The notes: generated by a model from the letters alone, not told the origin. A DNA stretch of 64,000 bases from Plazaster borealis (GCA_021014325.1 CM037457.1:5624721-5688720); one strand, 5' to 3'; numbered from the stretch's first letter, positions 59,301-64,000 are shown. Numbers and translations: made by a program.

Positions 59301-60027
59301 AGCACTATATAAGAAGCCACTATTAAACAACCAGACAGTAATTAAGTTTACTTTTTTGCAATTATTCAGGTGTGCCATTGTCTTTAGAATGTTTACCGTA
59401 TTGTGTAGTCTGCTGTTTTATATTCTAATATCTCTTGCCTTTTGTATTGTATGTATGTTATTGTACTGTAACAGTTATGTTTTTATATGTGCAATTAATA
59501 AATGAAATGAAACATTATTAAAACACATTTATACATACAGTGTGCCAACTATTCATACATCGTTTCTATTATGTTGCACCAAGCACGCATTTCAAAGGAG
59601 CACGTGGCTCTAATATTTTGTTTCTGATCTAGAGTAAACATAATCGACCTTGCTAGTCTCGTGCGTATTCAAAAATTTTGGAGACCACTTTGGTCCCACG
59701 TACATTATTTTAACATGTGAAGAAAACAAACTCATGCGCTTTAACGGGTCCCAATGTTTGAATACATAACATTTGCAGTCTATAAAAAACCATAAGAAAA
59801 TTTATGTTCAACATCATTTTATTTTATTTATTTTTCCAAGAGAAAATTGGAGGAACCCACCTCAGATTCATAATGTGGTCTTCATGGTTCCCTCTATTCA
59901 AGTAGACCTCATTGGGGTAGACAAGAAAGAAGGCGAAGAGTAAGACAGCAATTTCTACAGAGTGAGGCCCCCTGTCAACAAAGTCTCCATTGAAGATGTA
60001 CGGGTTTTCCTTTGATGGCAGACCGTT
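41056..60027 (-). CDS. PPEF: PPEF / retinal degeneration C-type protein phosphatase with EF hands (3' nine exons)
   Basis: Serine/threonine phosphatase of the PPP family with C-terminal Ca-binding EF hands (Drosophila rdgC, human PPEF1/2), which acts on phosphorylated rhodopsin in fly photoreceptors and is regulated by calcium and calmodulin. Exons in transcript order: 59861-60027, 57813-57852, 53143-53304, 49869-50156, 48115-48257, 46927-47033, 45260-45363, 43392-43551, 41056-41324. They total 1440 nt and keep one frame: 479 residues plus TGA. Visible PPP signatures are [32 protein letters not shown] and FSASNYYE. Two canonical EF loops follow ([12 protein letters not shown] split across the last two exons, and [12 protein letters not shown]). 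Human PPEF1 is about 653 residues, so about 170 N-terminal residues (IQ motif and GDLHG metal-binding motif) are missing and must lie beyond 64000. No key residue of the covered part is lost; the copy looks functional. Confidence 0.96.
41410..41775 (-). mobile_element. Kolobok-like MITE, AGGCA family (copy 5) in the last PPEF intron
   Basis: TTAA at 41406-41409 and 41776-41779. Ends AGGCATCGTACACGTTTGG and CCAAATGTGTACAATGCCT. Lies only 85 bp upstream of the last-exon acceptor. Same central hairpin type as copy 1. Confidence 0.9.
41780..41912. mobile_element. GGCTGTGTC family MITE
   Basis: GCCATATCCAAATTGGTGGC on the left; GTAGTCGCCAATTTAAACAT on the right; interior GTTGCTAAGGGTGTTGCTAT and CTATACTTCAACGCATGATG match copies at 14920 and 51474. 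Immediately next to the preceding MITE. Confidence 0.65.
41925..42425. repeat. 168-bp tandem repeat, about three copies
   Basis: The phrase TTTTGCTGCCATTATGACTC starts successive units; equivalent CATC/CATT sites are at 41931, 42099 and 42267, an exact period of 168 bp. Units differ by only a few substitutions, so the expansion is recent. Each contains GGTCAAGGGTTCAAATAATA, a box-B-like motif, and GTCCTGGTAGAGCCATAGAG; the third unit runs into a SINE-like body at 42395. Confidence 0.9.
42395..42700 (+). mobile_element. tRNA-related SINE, continuing the 168-bp array
   Basis: TGGCCTAGTCATTTCGTGGG (box B-like), AGAGCAAGACACTTCTACC, then CTCTTAACCCAGGTGTATAA and CCCCAGGGAGTTGAG as in the SINE at 46000-46345. 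Confidence 0.7.
42700..43390. other. PPEF intron, nothing recognised
   Basis: No repeat partner or exon noticed between the SINE and the EF-hand exon. Confidence 0.4.
43392..43551 (-). CDS. PPEF: PPEF exon: EF-hand entry
   Basis: 160 nt, acceptor GGATAACTTACAG, donor CTCAG|GTAAAA. Encodes [20 protein letters not shown]... to RAMDKDHSG, the first half of an EF-hand loop; the intron splits the loop after its sixth position. Confidence 0.95.
43570..44030 (-). mobile_element. pair of tRNA-like SINE units
   Basis: Two minus-strand units (about 43575-43745 and 43815-43990) each contain GCTAGCTCGGTGGTCTAGTG (box A-like) and GGGTTCGAATCCCA or GGGTTTCGAATCCCA (box B). They end in TATTAAGCACTGTATACT-type sequence. 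This head differs from the tRNA-Leu SINEs; it is closer to a short-variable-arm tRNA. Both are flanked by GAGGCAGTTCGAATCCTA-like sequence, suggesting a segmental duplication. Confidence 0.7.
44150..44317. mobile_element. pogo/Tigger-like MITE
   Basis: 168 bp flanked by TA. Left end CAGTCAACCCTTGTTATAA; right end TTATAAGGAGAGTCGACTG. CAGTCGACTCTC-TTATAA ends are characteristic of pogo/Tigger members of the Tc1/mariner group. Inside, further TTATAA and CTTATAACAG blocks. In a PPEF intron. Confidence 0.8.
44320..44910. other. PPEF intron, nothing recognised
   Basis: A 93-codon minus-strand frame (44345-44626) has no splice support and no PPEF or other family resemblance; left out. Confidence 0.4.
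44915..45024. mobile_element. GGCTGTGTC family MITE
   Basis: ACCATGTCCAAATTAGCAGC on the left and CTACTTCAGACACGGCC on the right, with GCTGCCCTTAGCAGCACCC inside. Small member of the family seen at 14920, 41780 and 51474. Confidence 0.6.
45025..45272. repeat. 124-bp tandem duplication spanning a PPEF splice donor
   Basis: Copy 1 (about 45025-45148) and copy 2 (about 45149-45272) are nearly identical with a period of 124 bp. Copy 2 includes the last bases of the PPEF exon at 45260-45363 and its donor (GACCAG|GTAAAACC). Copy 1 therefore carries a decoy donor at 45136 with the same GACCAG|GTAAAACC. Confidence 0.92.
45260..45363 (-). CDS. PPEF: PPEF exon between phosphatase core and EF hands
   Basis: 104 nt, acceptor TTTGTTGTTTGTCATTCAG, donor GACCAG|GTAAAA. 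Encodes [14 protein letters not shown]... to [16 protein letters not shown] plus the Q/F DP residues before it correspond to the degenerate EF-like region of PPEFs. Confidence 0.94.
45600..45960 (+). mobile_element. pyrimidine-rich dispersed repeat with CGAAACGTCAGG 3' motif
   Basis: A long C/T-rich tract leads to CCTGTCATTTAGTCTTCGAG and then GTGTCGAAACGTCAGGCAAT. The same order occurs on the minus strand at 63780-64000 (GTCATTTAGCCTTCGAGG, then AAAACGTCAGGCCATTAAC). Such CGAAACGTC motifs are common in Penelope-like and LINE flanks; class undetermined. Confidence 0.55.
46001..46348 (+). mobile_element. tRNA-Leu-derived SINE, nearly full length
   Basis: Head TGTTGTGGCCGTGCAGTCTA, AACTCAAGTTCTG, box B GGGTTCGAATCCTG. 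Body CACTTAACCATACTTGC, CTCTTAACCCAGGTGTATAA, CCCCAGGGAGTTGAGG. Tail AAGCGCTTGATCTAGC, GCTGCATAAGAAGC and (ATT)n. The best complete copy in the window. Confidence 0.88.
46350..46920. other. PPEF intron, nothing recognised
   Basis: No exon or clear repeat. The GGACGTCACAGC / GTGACC stretches at 46660-46770 are loosely inverted. Confidence 0.35.
46927..47033 (-). CDS. PPEF: PPEF exon with degenerate EF-hand start
   Basis: 107 nt, acceptor CTCTCTGTGTTGTAG, donor ACAG|GTATAT. Encodes [16 protein letters not shown] then [13 protein letters not shown]; the residues DPNSTG open a degenerate EF-type loop completed by the next exon. Not found as an ATG-initiated ORF because it has no in-frame start. 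Confidence 0.94.
47265..48030 (-). repeat. tandem array of tRNA-Leu-like SINE heads, ~147-bp unit, about five copies
   Basis: Equivalent GCCATGAT sites recur at about 47421, 47566, 47714, 47862 and 48008 (periods 145-148). On the minus strand each unit reads ATGGCCGAGCGGTCTAGTGC (box A), GGACTCAAGTTCTGGTGG (anticodon arm with CAA), a long variable-arm-like part, and GGGTTCGAATCCCGG (box B). The spacing and the CTCAAG loop match tRNA-Leu(CAA). Units lie in the 1.08-kb PPEF intron between exons 48115-48257 and 46927-47033. Confidence 0.9.
48115..48257 (-). CDS. PPEF: PPEF exon: end of phosphatase core
   Basis: 143 nt, acceptor CTATCATGCTCAG, donor CAGAG|GTATGC. Encodes [20 protein letters not shown]... 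to LSMAQ(R). FSASNYYE is the conserved C-terminal metal-site-proximal motif of PPP phosphatases. Confidence 0.96.
48365..48785 (+). mobile_element. tRNA-Leu-derived SINE, nearly full length
   Basis: Head GTGTCCTGGTTTAGCGGATA, CAAACTCAAGCACTGG, box B GGTTTCGAATCCCAG. Body CTTAAGCAAGACACTTAACC, GGGACGTTAAGCCGTAG, GGTTCGCCCCGGTGTTCCTGG and TTAGCGCTTTGAGACATCCA to AAAGTGCTATGGAAATA. This body differs from the 46001 copy after the head, so at least two SINE subfamilies exist. Confidence 0.85.
48790..49370. other. PPEF intron with GGCCAG-type inverted blocks
   Basis: CAGTGGTCTGCTGGCCA (48806-48823) and TGGTCCTGCTGGCCAGTCGC (48968-48988) are related repeats. 49020-49370 is C/T-rich and may be a LINE 3' UTR, but no coding remnant is attached. 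Confidence 0.4.
49375..49800. other. GC-rich block in a PPEF intron, unclassified
   Basis: Markedly richer in G+C than its neighbours, with CGGC/GCCG-rich words (GACCGGCGTGGTCGGCG, TATCGGCCGGTATCCGGC, CCTGCCGGATCGGCCAGGC). Frames of 141 codons (minus) and 69 codons (plus) are open, but neither has splice sites or a recognisable domain. Possibly a transposon fragment from a family with different composition. Confidence 0.4.
49869..50156 (-). CDS. PPEF: PPEF exon: phosphatase core, second half
   Basis: 288 nt, acceptor TTTTTCCTTGCAG, donor GACTG|GTAAAT. 96 codons, [12 protein letters not shown]... to EYTHDGL. Contains [21 protein letters not shown] and [12 protein letters not shown], all core PPP/PPEF motifs, plus an acidic insert ([10 protein letters not shown]) before the core. 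Confidence 0.97.
50160..51240. other. PPEF intron, mostly unrecognised
   Basis: An (AC)n run at 50738-50754. No exon is expected here because the flanking PPEF exons join in phase 0. Confidence 0.4.
51240..51445 (-). mobile_element. tRNA-derived SINE fragment
   Basis: Minus-strand body: AAGAACCCAGAACACTTATCG, GGGGTTAACCCCGGTGTTTC, ending with a box-B-like GTTCGAGTCCCAG at 51421-51433. The head is truncated beyond box B. Confidence 0.65.
51474..51632. mobile_element. GGCTGTGTC family MITE
   Basis: GGCTGTGGCAGAATTGGCGG on the left; CATTCCGACACAGCC on the right. Interior GGCTACGGCTACGGCTGTTG and its inverted AGCCGCAGCCACAGCC. The right end CAGCCGCTCATTCCGACA is tandemly doubled. Confidence 0.75.
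51640..52325. other. PPEF intron, nothing recognised
   Basis: No exon or repeat boundary identified. Confidence 0.35.
52328..52488. mobile_element. ATTTCATAGAGCTGCT-family foldback MITE
   Basis: GGGCCCAATTTCATAGAGCT on the left inverted as AGCTCTATGGAATTGGGCCC on the right. About 160 bp; the cleanest ends of the family. Confidence 0.88.
52575..52985 (-). mobile_element. tRNA-Leu-derived SINE
   Basis: Minus-strand head at 52912-52985: GCACCGGAACTCAAGCTCTG and box B GTTCGAATCCGG; body AAGTGTCTTAACCATTATTGC-type sequence (complement of 52878-52900), then AAGAACCCAGTGCACTTATCG and CTATATAAGAAGCCACTAT at the 52580 end. Confidence 0.82.
53143..53304 (-). CDS. PPEF: PPEF exon: phosphatase core, HGGISD motif
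   Basis: 162 nt, acceptor TTTTCCTGTACACAG, donor CATAAG|GTATTC, both phase 0. Encodes [18 protein letters not shown]... with [19 protein letters not shown] and ISDKTDL. HGG is the conserved metal/phosphate-site histidine motif. Confidence 0.96.
53305..53849. other. PPEF intron, unexplained 113-codon plus-strand frame
   Basis: The AT-rich stretch 53454-53795 stays open for 113 codons on the plus strand and 90 codons on the minus strand. Neither resembles a known family and no splice sites flank them, so no gene is called. Confidence 0.3.
53850..54406. mobile_element. DNA transposon remnant with 20-bp perfect TIRs, carrying a nested SINE
   Basis: TATAGACGATGTGACCTCTG at the left is perfectly inverted as CAGAGGTCACATCGTCTATA at the right. 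TA dinucleotides form the outermost bases, suggesting a TA target site. A second inner inverted pair (GTCGCCGGGCAAAA / CTTGCCCGGCGGAAA) encloses the SINE at 53955-54303. Superfamily undetermined, mariner-type TA targeting possible. Confidence 0.85.
53955..54303 (-). mobile_element. tRNA-Leu-derived SINE (nested)
   Basis: Minus strand: TGTTGTGGCCGAGCGGTTAA (box A), CCGGATTCAAGCTCTGG, box B GTTCGAATCCCTG, body CTTGAGCAAGACACTTAACC and CCCCAGGGAGCTGAGATGG, tail GCGCTATATAAAAAC plus (ATT)n at 53959-53990. Complete copy. Confidence 0.9.
54655..54980 (-). mobile_element. non-LTR retrotransposon reverse transcriptase C-terminal remnant
   Basis: The minus strand encodes, across two overlapping frames, the typical LINE RT end: [20 protein letters not shown], then SIDMFKNK, a stop, and KSSLFTSAY. 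In CR1/L2/jockey/I-like elements the same order (A-LWN-LP ... FK--L-t-LF) closes ORF2. The upstream RT and endonuclease parts are absent; 5'-truncated and dead. Confidence 0.75.
54980..57130. other. PPEF intron, nothing recognised
   Basis: AT-rich DNA between the LINE fragment and the foldback element at 57134. TCTAATCATTGATGGATTTT is directly duplicated at 55482-55529. Confidence 0.4.
57134..57750. mobile_element. ATTTCATAGAGCTGCT-family foldback MITE containing a nested foldback
   Basis: GGGCCAAATTTCATATCGCT on the left; CTGCTCTATAAAATTGAGCCC on the right. The TTAA-flanked foldback element 57339-57673 is inserted between its halves. Without the insertion the host is about 280 bp. Confidence 0.82.
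57339..57673. mobile_element. TTAA-flanked foldback MITE (copy 2)
   Basis: TTAA at 57335-57338 and 57674-57677. Ends AGGGACACTTTGCCTTGGATC and GATCCAAGGCATCGTGTCCCT. Halves meet near 57525-57540 around GAGTCAAATGTTTGACTC. About 335 bp versus 367 in copy 1, with a deletion in the right half. Confidence 0.9.
57813..57852 (-). CDS. PPEF: PPEF 40-nt microexon
   Basis: Acceptor TCTGCTGATGCAG, then one base finishing the Arg codon of the previous exon, then [13 protein letters not shown], then donor AAG|GTAAGC. YGF(I/T)KEV--KY directly follows GNHEDHMMNLR in PPEFs, so this small exon supplies the expected residues in the right phase. Confidence 0.95.
57895..58148. mobile_element. Kolobok-like MITE, AGGTAGGGTCATGG family (truncated copy)
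   Basis: TTAA at 57891-57894, then AGGTAGAGTCATGGATTGG and GTGAAAAGCACTGCAGCTGTTG. The right end is missing: it meets the foldback element at 58150. Confidence 0.65.
58150..58392. mobile_element. ATTTCATAGAGCTGCT-family foldback MITE
   Basis: TGGGCCCAATTTCATAGAGC on the left, inverted as GCTCTATGAAATTGGGCCCA on the right. Longer inner arms (GGAAATTTGGTTGGTAATCC and its complement) make it almost palindromic over its 243 bp. Confidence 0.9.
58395..58950. other. PPEF intron, nothing recognised
   Basis: No exon or repeat boundary identified. Confidence 0.35.
58955..59325 (+). mobile_element. tRNA-derived SINE, 3' part
   Basis: AGGGGTTCGCCCCGGTGTTC, GATTGGCTGCGTATTGC, CACCTTGTAAACCATTACAT and the tail GAGCACTATATAAGAAGCCA match the body of 48365-48785. 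The head is missing; 59090-59270 includes non-homologous sequence. Confidence 0.7.
59861..60027 (-). CDS. PPEF: PPEF exon: phosphatase core, GDFVDRG and GNHED motifs (first exon in window)
   Basis: 167 nt, acceptor TTCCTCTTAATTCAG, donor CTGAG|GTGGGT. Encodes [20 protein letters not shown] and ends [13 protein letters not shown](R). The Asp and His residues of these motifs bind the two catalytic metals. The exon starts in phase 0; the preceding exon with GDLHG is outside the window. Confidence 0.97.
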
Positions 60028-60039
60028 CTGAATTAAGAG

Positions 60040-60245
60040 GAAAAGAAGAGAGAGAAAAACAAATCTTCAATTACACTTCATGAGACACAAGGCTACAACG
60101 GAAATACATATTTTGTGCCATTTACTGTTCAGAATTCCGTGTCTAATTATCTTTTATTATTCTAAGAAGAAGTTGGAAAATGACGCATAATTTGTTAAGA
60201 CGAATAAACAACAGCGTGATTAGATGTTGGTTGAAAAGGAAATAT
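60040..60245. other. PPEF intron, nothing recognised
   Basis: Purine-rich start (GAGAGAGAAAAAC) belongs to the pyrimidine tract of the exon acceptor on the minus strand. Confidence 0.4.
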
Positions 60246-60247
60246 CG

Positions 60248-60520
60248 TCGGCTCAGTGCTATAAGGTCATTAATTGCAATGTCATACTCGTAATGATCAA
60301 AAGGTCATTAAATCAAAAATGCGTATAAATTTGAAGGAAAACAATTCAAAATCAACAAATTATTGTTTTACTTAGAAAATGAATATTTCTTTTTGCCAAA
60401 CAAATACTTTTAAGACCACTCTTGAACAATAAACCTCATTTTCCAGGAGTTTCAAAATATGCAAAAGCAATGTTATGAAATCACGCAAATTACACTAATG
60501 ACCTTATAGTCATGAGCAGA
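60248..60520. mobile_element. MITE, GTCGGCTCAGTG family (copy 2)
   Basis: GTCGGCTCAGTGCTATAAGG, AATATTTCTTTTTGCCAAAC and AATGACCTTATAG follow the same order as 17167-17440. Confidence 0.7.
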
Positions 60521-60799
60521 GGATATGGAAATAGAAAGCTTGGGGGGGGGTGGACTATTTCATCTTCATTAAGTCCTAATGCAATGTTAGTTATTAAATT
60601 ATAAGACTGCACATTACAAAATTATTTTGCAGTTAAATTCATCCCTGATGCTACCAGCTATCACATTGTGTACAAAACCACTTTTTAAGAATAGTTTTCA
60701 GTTGTTTACATGTTTAACCAATATACACCGAGGCCTACAATTTCATAAAGTTTCAAAGCTTCAAGAGCTTTACTTTTTTAATTAAGATAATTATGCATT

Positions 60800-60978
60800 G
60801 CAACCTTTGCACGACACGACGTTCATGTGAAAATACTGTGACGATTTTTTGCCGTTTTCTCGGCAAATAGACACAGTATTAAGCTGAAACTTTCACAGGT
60901 GAATTGTATTGTAGCTTCCTTGATAATTTTGCCTGTATTTCACCATTACGTTGACAAAAACTAAACGAGGACCCTACC
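60800..60978 (-). mobile_element. Kolobok-like MITE, AGGTAGGGTC family (partial copy)
   Basis: On the minus strand it begins AGGTAGGGTCCTCG (next to TTTACC outside) and continues TTTGTCAACGTAATGG, CACCTGTGAAAGTTTCAG, as in 7745-8175. The far end was not located. Confidence 0.65.
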
Positions 60979-61075
60979 TTTTACCAGTGCAATCCTCAGA
61001 AAAATTATATATAATTTTGTAGCTATCTGTTTTGAGGTACTCATCCCATGAACGATAACCCAAATCAAATTTTAA

Positions 61076-61600
61076 AGGGAAAGTGTACCTTTGGTTTTTA
61101 GAACCTTTCAATTTTTTAAATCCTATATAAATGTGGCTAAGAGAAAAGAAGAATATCATGTGGCGGGCATGCCGCGGGGTATTGTGTGGGGGGGGGGCAC
61201 CAGAGGGTGCTGTTTGGTTAAACTCTTGTCAACGCCTGTCAGCCAAGGGAAATGTGCAAATGTAGTAATTCGCTCTACATGTAATGTAGACATATACAAC
61301 AAAACTAATCTGTGAAAAATTTCATTTCAAAAGGTGGTAGCATTTTTTGAGATATCGCAGAAAATCTGGAGTGGCTATGTCCAAGCAGGAAGAATAATCC
61401 ATAATTGGAATACACAATCTGCATGAAATGTTTCTCAGATTGAACCTTTTTTGAATCCCTCTCTCTAAAACCACATTCCGTAGAGGGAATTGTTTCTCAA
61501 CATGTTATACATTATCAAGAGCTGCAGTGCTTTTTCCAAAGTAAGATTTTATGGTCATTAATTTATGGAGTACATGTAATTACCAAAGATAAACCTCCCT
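61076..61600. mobile_element. Kolobok-like MITE, AGGGA...TTTGG family (copy 3)
   Basis: TTAA at 61072-61075 and TTAG at 61601-61604. Left end AGGGAAAGTGTACCTTTGG; right end CCAAAGATAAACCTCCCT. Right half (GAGATATCGCAGAAAATCTGG onward) matches 21546-22027 in reverse. A G run and GGTGCTGTTTGG block at 61160-61230 look inserted. Confidence 0.82.
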
Positions 61601-61613
61601 TTAGGGGTAGTGT

Positions 61614-61905
61614 ATGCTTTTGGTAATTGTCAAAGACCAGTATTCTCACTTGGTGTACCCCAACATATGCATAAAATAGCAAACCTGTGAAAATTTGGGC
61701 TCAATTGGTCATCGAAGTTGCAAGAAAATAATGAAAGAAAAAACACCCTTGTTGCACAAATTTGTGTGCTTTCAGATGCCTGAGAAAGGCTTCAGGCCTG
61801 AAGTCTTTTATTATTTTACTGAGAAATTACTTTTTTCTCAAAAACTACGTTACTTCTGAGGGAGTCATTTCTCACAATGTTTTATACTATCAACAGCTCT
61901 CCATT
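61614..61905 (+). mobile_element. Kolobok-like MITE, AGGCA family (copy 6, 3'-truncated)
   Basis: Begins about 10 bp after the previous element with TATGCTTTTGGTAATTGTC and runs to CAACAGCTCTCC, then stops matching. Carries the AAAGGCTTCAGGCCTGAAG central hairpin, as in copy 2 (30540). Confidence 0.8.
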
Positions 61906-62355
61906 TCTATAAAAACCGCCTTATCAATACTCAATCTCAAATTGGTAACGACGTCTATTGATTGGTTCTTTTTCCTCTAGATACTGAATAATTCATTGTT
62001 ACTTCGTCAGCGTTGTAATCAAATGGTAAATTAGACGCCAGCCAGCATAGAGCCTATGTATACAATTCCTGCTTTCGTCTATTAATAAACGCACCCGGTG
62101 CCGGAAAAAACCAGTTGCCATGGCAATAAATACATCATTTACAAACACTGCACTGACATTTCAATGAAAAATGTTTAAAGGATGACTGGAAATGGAGATT
62201 ATAATCTCTATGGTGCATTGAAAATAGCAGCTGAATCTGATTGAATTCTCATTTTTATGTTCACATAATAATAATATAAATACCACATTTAATTTGCGCA
62301 TTTTACCATAAACATGTACATATTTGGTTTGTGGTAACACCATGTGTATATAATC
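61905..62355. other. PPEF intron or upstream sequence, nothing recognised
   Basis: No PPEF N-terminal exon was identified here: neither an IQ-type motif nor GDLHG could be found on the minus strand. Confidence 0.4.
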
Positions 62356-62357
62356 TA

Positions 62358-62957
62358 AACTGCTCACAAAAAGTTAGGAAACTTTTTTTAATCAAGTATA
62401 TTTTTATTATTTATTACTCTCTTTGTATATGTTATATATCAATGCAAAGCTGAAGTGTTCCTCTTTAAAATGATACCACATTTGCAATGATTACATGTTG
62501 CTGAATTCGGCTACATGAATGAGAATGAGGCAAAGTCACAAATCAAATGTGCCAAAATTACCGTTATCTGTGCTAAACAGTCAATAGGTAATGATCAATA
62601 AACAAACCGATCAAGCTTGAGAGCCAGACTTGTGTGCAGCATGAGAAGGTGCCAGGCTGTCATCAATGCCTTCGGATCATCCACACGTTACTGAACTTCT
62701 TGTCTCAATAAAGTGGATTAAGATCAGTAAGATCACACAGTCACACAAAATTGCTAATTTTGGCACATTTGATTTGTGACTTTGTCTCATTCTCAATAAT
62801 GTGGACAAGTCCAGCAACATGTCATCATTGCACATTTGGTATCATTTTAAAGAAGAACACTTCAGCTTTCTATTGATATGCAACATAATACAAGAGGGTG
62901 ATAAATGATAAAAATATACATGATTAAAATAAGTTTCCTAACTTTTTGTGAGCAGTT
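62358..62957. mobile_element. TA-flanked 600-bp palindromic element, mariner-like
   Basis: AACTGCTCACAAAAAGTTAGG at the left is inverted as CCTAACTTTTTGTGAGCAGTT at the right, with TA on both sides (62356-62357 and 62958-62959). Long inner arms are also inverted: CAATGCAAAGCTGAAGTGTT against AACACTTCAGCTTTCTATTG, and CAAAGTCACAAATCAAATGTG against CACATTTGATTTGTGACTTTG. The unpaired centre is about 62570-62740. TA target duplication points to Tc1/mariner; no transposase ORF remains. Confidence 0.9.
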
Positions 62958-62959
62958 TA

Positions 62960-63085
62960 CTTTGCTGTATAGATTTGTTCTTGAGAACTTGTCTTGCTAT
63001 TTATTCTACTGCCACGGAGTAGATTTCGGAAATCGAGAGACTACTTAGTTCTGAAAAGAACTGTCCCGCTTATTACATACTTCCT
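62960..63085. other. short unassigned stretch
   Basis: Nothing recognised. Confidence 0.3.
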
Positions 63086-63087
63086 GC

Positions 63088-63222
63088 AGCTGATTTCACG
63101 AAACTATACGCAACTGTGTAAGTCAGCTTGCGCAACATTTATTGCGTAAGTTGTGCACCACTACAAGAAATCTTGCAAAAGTGGACTTACGCAGTTGTGT
63201 AAAGTTTCGTGAAATCGGGTGC
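63088..63222. mobile_element. foldback MITE, TTTACGCAACTGCG family
   Basis: GCTGATTTCACGAAACTATACG on the left, inverted as AAAGTTTCGTGAAATCGGG on the right; interior GCGTAAGTTGTGCACCAC and AAGTGGACTTACGCAGTTG. Copies: 12674, 40178. Confidence 0.82.
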
Positions 63223-63224
63223 TG

Positions 63225-63780
63225 AGCAGGTAGGAAATCGGCCGGGATTACTACTTTTCGCTTAGTGGATTGAGGGGACTTCTCATTATTAACTTCACTA
63301 TGGAGTGAGTTCTTGATTGATCTCACCGTTTCAACTAGCCTGCTCTAGTCTAGTCATCGTCATATACATGTTCAAAAGCGCATTACAATAATAAGATGCA
63401 ATCATTAAAAAGTCAGCACAATGGAGTAAAACAGCCGAGTAAAAACAGCAATGTTTCACAATCAAATATCACAAAATTAGCCCAAAGTTAGCCAAAAGAT
63501 TGTTTATAAAGGAAAGTCTAAAGCTTAATCTTGCCTCAAAAAGAAAGCGACTATATCGATTGATTACGAACGGCTAATCCATTCGTCGGTGCAGCTTGAA
63601 TAAATGTCTTGTCCCCAGAGGGGTTATTTTGCATTTAACATTTTGGGTAATTTAAAAGTAACCTTTTATTAGAACGCGAATGGTCTTTTGACAATCAATG
63701 ATGTACTTGTACATACTGTACAACTATTTTCCAATCAGATTAAATTACTTTTAAATGAGACAATAGAATTAGCTGATTGC
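63225..63780. other. unassigned stretch, presumed PPEF intron
   Basis: AT-rich, no recognised exon or element boundary. Confidence 0.35.
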
Positions 63781-64000
63781 AAAGTGCTTCTCAACCTATG
63801 GTATACATGCAAAAAATAGATAATACATGCAAAAAATCGTTAATGGCCTGACGTTTTGACCCTACATGCCCTAGCAGAGTCTTTCCTCGAAGGCTAAATG
63901 ACAACACAACACATATAAACAGGTATACTGGTGTAACAGAAGCATCCAAATGGAAAGAAATGAAGAGAGATAGAGGCACAAAGCACACAGAAAATGCGAG
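63780..64000 (-). mobile_element. pyrimidine-rich dispersed repeat with CGTCAGG motif (copy 2)
   Basis: On the minus strand: C/T-rich leader, GTCATTTAGCCTTCGAGG, AAGACTCTGCTAGGGCATG, AAAACGTCAGGCCATTAACG. Same order as 45600-45960. Cut by the window edge. Confidence 0.55.

Noticed and set aside
60030..64000. PPEF N-terminal exons within the window
   Set aside because: The minus strand was scanned for a GDLHG-type exon and an IQ-motif exon; none was found, so they are taken to lie beyond the right edge.

Overview
The window is animal nuclear DNA: about 64 kb, AT-rich, with short exons bounded by GT/AG introns and a heavy load of MITEs, tRNA-derived SINEs and LINE tails. Gene content and repeat style fit a marine invertebrate deuterostome, most likely an echinoderm (inference; no marker here fixes the species).

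Three genes are recognisable. (1) Arfaptin (ARFIP1/2-like), minus strand: a start-codon exon at 24311-24638 and a phase-compatible downstream exon at 8305-8483. The AH/BAR-domain exons are not in the window and should lie to its left. (2) TIMM10B (Tim10b/Tim9b), plus strand: three exons (29804-29827, 31157-31252, 33216-33587) giving a complete 163-residue small Tim chaperone with twin CX3C motifs and an unusually long Ser/Thr/Asn-rich tail. Arfaptin and TIMM10B are divergent neighbours, an arrangement I recall for human ARFIP2/TIMM10B on 11p15.4. A 134-codon minus-strand ORF of unknown identity (29205-29609) lies between them. (3) PPEF/rdgC (EF-hand protein phosphatase), minus strand: nine exons from 60027 down to 41056, summing to exactly 1440 nt in frame (479 residues plus stop), including a 40-nt microexon. 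The N-terminal exons (IQ motif, GDLHG motif) lie beyond the right edge. TIMM10B and PPEF converge on 34-41 kb.

Layout: 1-8 kb MITEs; 8.3 kb arfaptin exon; 8.5-24 kb arfaptin intron with SINEs, foldback elements and a ~39-copy 24-bp minisatellite (13.4-14.35 kb); 24.3 kb arfaptin first coding exon; 25.6-29 kb nested transposons; 29.2-34 kb unknown ORF plus TIMM10B; 34-41 kb convergent intergenic region; 41-60 kb PPEF with repeat-filled introns; 60-64 kb PPEF upstream intron with a 600-bp inverted-repeat element.

The strongest mobile-element signal is a set of non-autonomous families that all sit between TTAA duplications and have AGG...CCT ends, as in the Kolobok superfamily. Other families are a CAGGGCTCGAA-ended hAT-like element, a pogo/Tigger-like MITE, a TA-flanked mariner-like palindrome, a large foldback family ending in ATTTCATAGAGCTGCT, and tRNA-Leu-derived SINEs, one of whose heads is amplified in tandem inside a PPEF intron. 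No bacterial, CRISPR or viral gene system is present.
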